Assembly (NCBI GenBank): GCA_017524595.1
Contig: JAFXVI010000061.1
Coordinates: 1 to 34,092, forward strand
Length of the DNA: 34,092 bases
Source of the DNA: Lachnospiraceae bacterium
GTDB taxonomy: Bacteria > Bacillota > Clostridia > Lachnospirales > Lachnospiraceae
Direction of reading: 5' to 3'
Shown here: piece by piece, positions 31,917-34,092 of the stretch
Numbering within the stretch: the first letter of the stretch is position 1
How the letters are laid out: every line of letters starts with the position of its first letter
Position numbers and translations under genes: made by a program
Notes under the pieces: model-generated
What the model was told of the DNA's origin: nothing
Databases searched by the model: none
What the model saw: the letters and a program-made list of their open reading frames with translations, nothing else

Positions 31917-32606
31917 ATGATAACACTTGAAAATGTCAGCAAGAGTTATACGAATGACGGAATGCCGGCACTTAACAATGTGAGCCTGCATATAAATAAG
32001 GGCGAGTTCGTGTTTATAGTCGGGGATTCCGGTTCAGGCAAGTCAACGATGATCAAGCTTCTGCTTCGGGAGCTGACGCCCACCAGCGGAAGGATCATAG
32101 TAAACAATTTCGATCTGGCCAGATTAAGAAGACGTAAGATACCTAAATACAGAAGGAATATAGGAGTTGTATTCCAGGATTTCCGTCTGCTTAAGGACAG
32201 GAACGTATATGAGAATGTAGCGTTCGCACAGCGCGTTATCGAGCGTCCTACGAAAGAGATCAAGAAGAATGTTCCTGCAATGTTGTCGCTTGTGGGTCTG
32301 CCTGAAAAGTACAGGAGCAAGACCAAGGAACTCTCGGGTGGTGAGCAGCAGAGGGTTGCTCTTGCAAGGGCACTGGTAAATAATCCGCCGATACTGCTCG
32401 CGGATGAGCCTACGGGTAATCTTGACCCGAGGAATTCATGGGAGATCATGAAGCTGCTTGAGGAGATCAACAGGCGCGGCACCACAGTGGTAGTGGTTAC
32501 GCATAACCGCGAGATAGTAAATGCAATGCGCAAGCGAGTTATCACCGTTAAGAAAGGCGTTATAGTAAGCGACGAGGAGAAGGGTGAATATATAGATGAA
32601 GATTAG
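31917..32606 (+). CDS. ftsE: Cell division ATP-binding protein FtsE
   Basis: A 229-residue ABC ATPase. Walker A GDSGSGKST begins near residue 37, the Q-loop is VVFQDFRLL, the signature LSGGEQQR, Walker B ILLADEPTGNLDP and the switch histidine VVTHNRE. VFQDFRLLKDRNVYENVAF is characteristic of FtsE. It forms the ATPase dimer under FtsX and controls cell-wall hydrolases through ATP hydrolysis rather than transport. GGGAGGG precedes the ATG; its end overlaps ftsX by 11 nt. Confidence 0.97.
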   Translation: MITLENVSKSYTNDGMPALNNVSLHINKGEFVFIVGDSGSGKSTMIKLLLRELTPTSGRIIVNNFDLARLRRRKIPKYRRNIGVVFQDFRLLKDRNVYENVAFAQRVIERPTKEIKKNVPAMLSLVGLPEKYRSKTKELSGGEQQRVALARALVNNPPILLADEPTGNLDPRNSWEIMKLLEEINRRGTTVVVVTHNREIVNAMRKRVITVKKGVIVSDEEKGEYIDED

Positions 32607-33495
32607 TACTTTTGTTTTTACTTTTAAACAGGGATTTAAGAATATATTCAGGAATAAGATATTTTCCCTTGCCACGATAGCAACGATCGCCGCGTGTATT
32701 TTTCTGTTCGGATTGTTCTATTCGGTGGTAGAGAATGTTAGATACAGTATTGCCAAGGCAGAGACTAATGTGGCAGTCACGGTATTCTTCGATGAAGATA
32801 TCACGGATTCGAGGATACAGGAGATAGGGGAAATGATCCGCTCGCGTCCGGAGGTGGCTTCGGTTAATTATGTATCCGCTTCAGACGCATGGGAGGCATT
32901 CAAGGTTGATTATCTTGGAGAATACGCAGATGGATATGAAGGGGATAATCCGTTGGAAGGCAGCGAGAACTTCGAGATATATCTTCAGGATGTGTCCAAA
33001 CAGGGACAGTTGGTAAGCTTTCTTGAGACTGTTGACGGGATAAGGGAGATCAATCATTCCGATGTTACCGCCAACATCCTTACCCAGTTCAACAAGCTCT
33101 TAAGCTATGTTTCTTTAGGCATCATAGGAATACTGCTTGCAGTGTCACTGTTCCTTATAAGCAATACCGTTGCGATGGGTATTGCAGTACGCCGTGAGGA
33201 GATAGGCATAATGAAGCTTATCGGAGCTACTGATTTTGTTGTCAGGTCGCCCTTCCTTATCGAGGGGATACTGTTAGGAGTGATCGGAGCAACGATCCCG
33301 CTGGTGGCGGTGTACTTCATTTATAACAACATTATAGTATATGCGACGGAGCAGTTCGTTATACTTAATGATATTCTGCATTTTAAGACCGCGAGGGATA
33401 TTTTTTCCGTGCTTATCCCGGTAGCTCTGGTCTTGGGTGTGGGTCTTGGCTTTTTTGGAAGCCTTATAACAGTAAGGAAACATTTGAGGGTTTGA
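32596..33495 (+). CDS. ftsX: Cell division membrane protein FtsX
   Basis: A 299-residue protein with the FtsX layout: one N-terminal membrane span (IFSLATIATIAACIFLFGLF), a large extracellular domain (about residues 50-165) that binds the hydrolase partner, then three further spans. AMGIAVRREEIGIMKLIGAT is the permease coupling signature of this family. It sits downstream of and overlaps ftsE, and is followed 60 nt later by a coiled-coil secreted protein that is its likely partner. Confidence 0.96.
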   Translation: MKISTFVFTFKQGFKNIFRNKIFSLATIATIAACIFLFGLFYSVVENVRYSIAKAETNVAVTVFFDEDITDSRIQEIGEMIRSRPEVASVNYVSASDAWEAFKVDYLGEYADGYEGDNPLEGSENFEIYLQDVSKQGQLVSFLETVDGIREINHSDVTANILTQFNKLLSYVSLGIIGILLAVSLFLISNTVAMGIAVRREEIGIMKLIGATDFVVRSPFLIEGILLGVIGATIPLVAVYFIYNNIIVYATEQFVILNDILHFKTARDIFSVLIPVALVLGVGLGFFGSLITVRKHLRV

Positions 33496-33555
33496 GAAGC
33501 TGATGAAGATGTTTGCGTTGGGGAGCGCAGACAAGGGATTGATAAGGGGATCAAT

Positions 33556-34092
33556 ATGAACAGAGGGACAGTTGTAAGGGGAGCAGTCGCATTTTTAATG
33601 ACGATAACTTTAACGGCAGAGATGCCGTTAATTGTGTGTGCAGATAAGTTGACAAATGACGTCATTAAGCAGAGCGAAGAAGAAAAGAAAAACGCTGAAA
33701 ACAGTAAAGCGGTATTAAAGAAGGGTCTTACTGATGTCAAGCAGATGATCAATGACCTTGAGAGCGCGAAGGGAGAGCTGGAAACATACATAGTCAAGCT
33801 GGATGATGATCTTACCATAATAGATGAGAACATCAAATCATTGGGTGAGCAGATCGCGGACAAGCAGGAACAGATAGAGAAGACCAAGGGAGAGCTTGAG
33901 CAGGCCATCTGGCAGAGTCAGCAGCAGTACGGTCTTATGAAGAAGAGGATCCAGTTCGTTTATGAGAAGGGTCAGACTTCCAATATAGAGATGATCCTTA
34001 ATTCGTCTTCGTTTATAGAATTTCTTAATCGTGCAGAGTATGTGGCCCAGTTGTCCGAATATGACCGCAAGATGCTGGATAAATATATCGAA
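33556..34092 (+). CDS. Secreted coiled-coil protein of the PcsB/CwlO type, N-terminal part
   Basis: The first 179 codons are visible; the gene runs off the window. A signal peptide is evident (basic NRGTVVRG, hydrophobic AVAFLMTITLT, cleavage near IVCADK). The rest is long heptad-like coiled coil, with QQQYGLMKKRIQFVYEKGQT and IEMILNSSSFIEFLNRAEYV, typical of the N-terminal domain of PcsB, CwlO and EnvC-like wall hydrolases or their activators that are switched on by FtsEX. The catalytic domain (CHAP, NlpC/P60 or M23) is outside the window, so the enzyme type is open. AGGGG precedes the ATG. Confidence 0.85.
   Translation, partial: MNRGTVVRGAVAFLMTITLTAEMPLIVCADKLTNDVIKQSEEEKKNAENSKAVLKKGLTDVKQMINDLESAKGELETYIVKLDDDLTIIDENIKSLGEQIADKQEQIEKTKGELEQAIWQSQQQYGLMKKRIQFVYEKGQTSNIEMILNSSSFIEFLNRAEYVAQLSEYDRKMLDKYIE

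Noticed and set aside
33503-33559. 18-codon frame MKMFALGSADKGLIRGSI between ftsX and the coiled-coil gene
   Set aside because: No clear ribosome-binding site and no resemblance to anything; it overlaps the next start by chance.

Overview
This window is chromosomal DNA from a Gram-positive Clostridia bacterium, most probably a member of the Lachnospiraceae. The evidence is the gene order (spc and alpha ribosomal operons with adk-map-infA-rpmJ between them, followed by ecfA1-ecfA2-ecfT), strong AGGAGG ribosome-binding sites, a DnaD/DnaI-type primosome pair, a Lachnospiraceae-style L17 with an internal insertion, a YjfB-type small protein, and a PucR/CdaR-type regulator ahead of ftsEX. I could not run a database search, so the family-level placement is an inference.

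Layout. (1) 1-8140: the end of rplR, then rpsE-rpmD-rplO-secY-adk-map-infA-rpmJ-rpsM-rpsK-rpsD-rpoA-rplQ, closed by a clear intrinsic terminator. Four spacers hold notable RNA-level structure: secY/adk, infA/rpmJ (a near-consensus promoter plus hairpin), rpmJ/rpsM (324 nt, several hairpins), and rpoA/rplQ (two similar hairpins). (2) 8155-10648: the ECF vitamin-transporter energising module (EcfA1, EcfA2, EcfT), overlapping genes. (3) 10649-15440: an interruption of the usual ecfT-truA neighbourhood by a 421-nt non-coding stretch and one very large secreted repeat protein, flanked by two similar GC-rich hairpins. (4) 15468-21210: truA, a GH3 beta-glucosidase, adenosylhomocysteinase and murC. 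(5) 21211-23651: a spacer with a cluster of DnaA boxes leading into a DnaD-domain protein and a DnaC/DnaI helicase loader. (6) 23660-27518: a long PRPP-synthetase-like protein, a CvfB-like S1 protein, RidA, an HPr-like orphan and a CPBP membrane protease. (7) On the minus strand, 27627-27821 is a YjfB-like small protein and 27957-30626 is a polytopic GT-C-type glycosyltransferase with two hyperacidic tracts. (8) 30806-34092: a PucR/CdaR-like regulator, ftsE, ftsX and the start of a coiled-coil secreted protein of the PcsB/CwlO type, which form a cell-wall-hydrolase activation module.

How the genes fit together. Most of the window is housekeeping: translation, secretion, transcription, nucleotide balance, cofactor uptake and wall synthesis or division. 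The least expected signals are the DnaA-box cluster in front of the primosome genes, the large structured leader in front of rpsM, an apparent leaderless start for ecfA1 from a promoter built into the preceding terminator, and the acidic glycosyltransferase. I see no CRISPR array, phage, insertion sequence, tRNA or rRNA gene.
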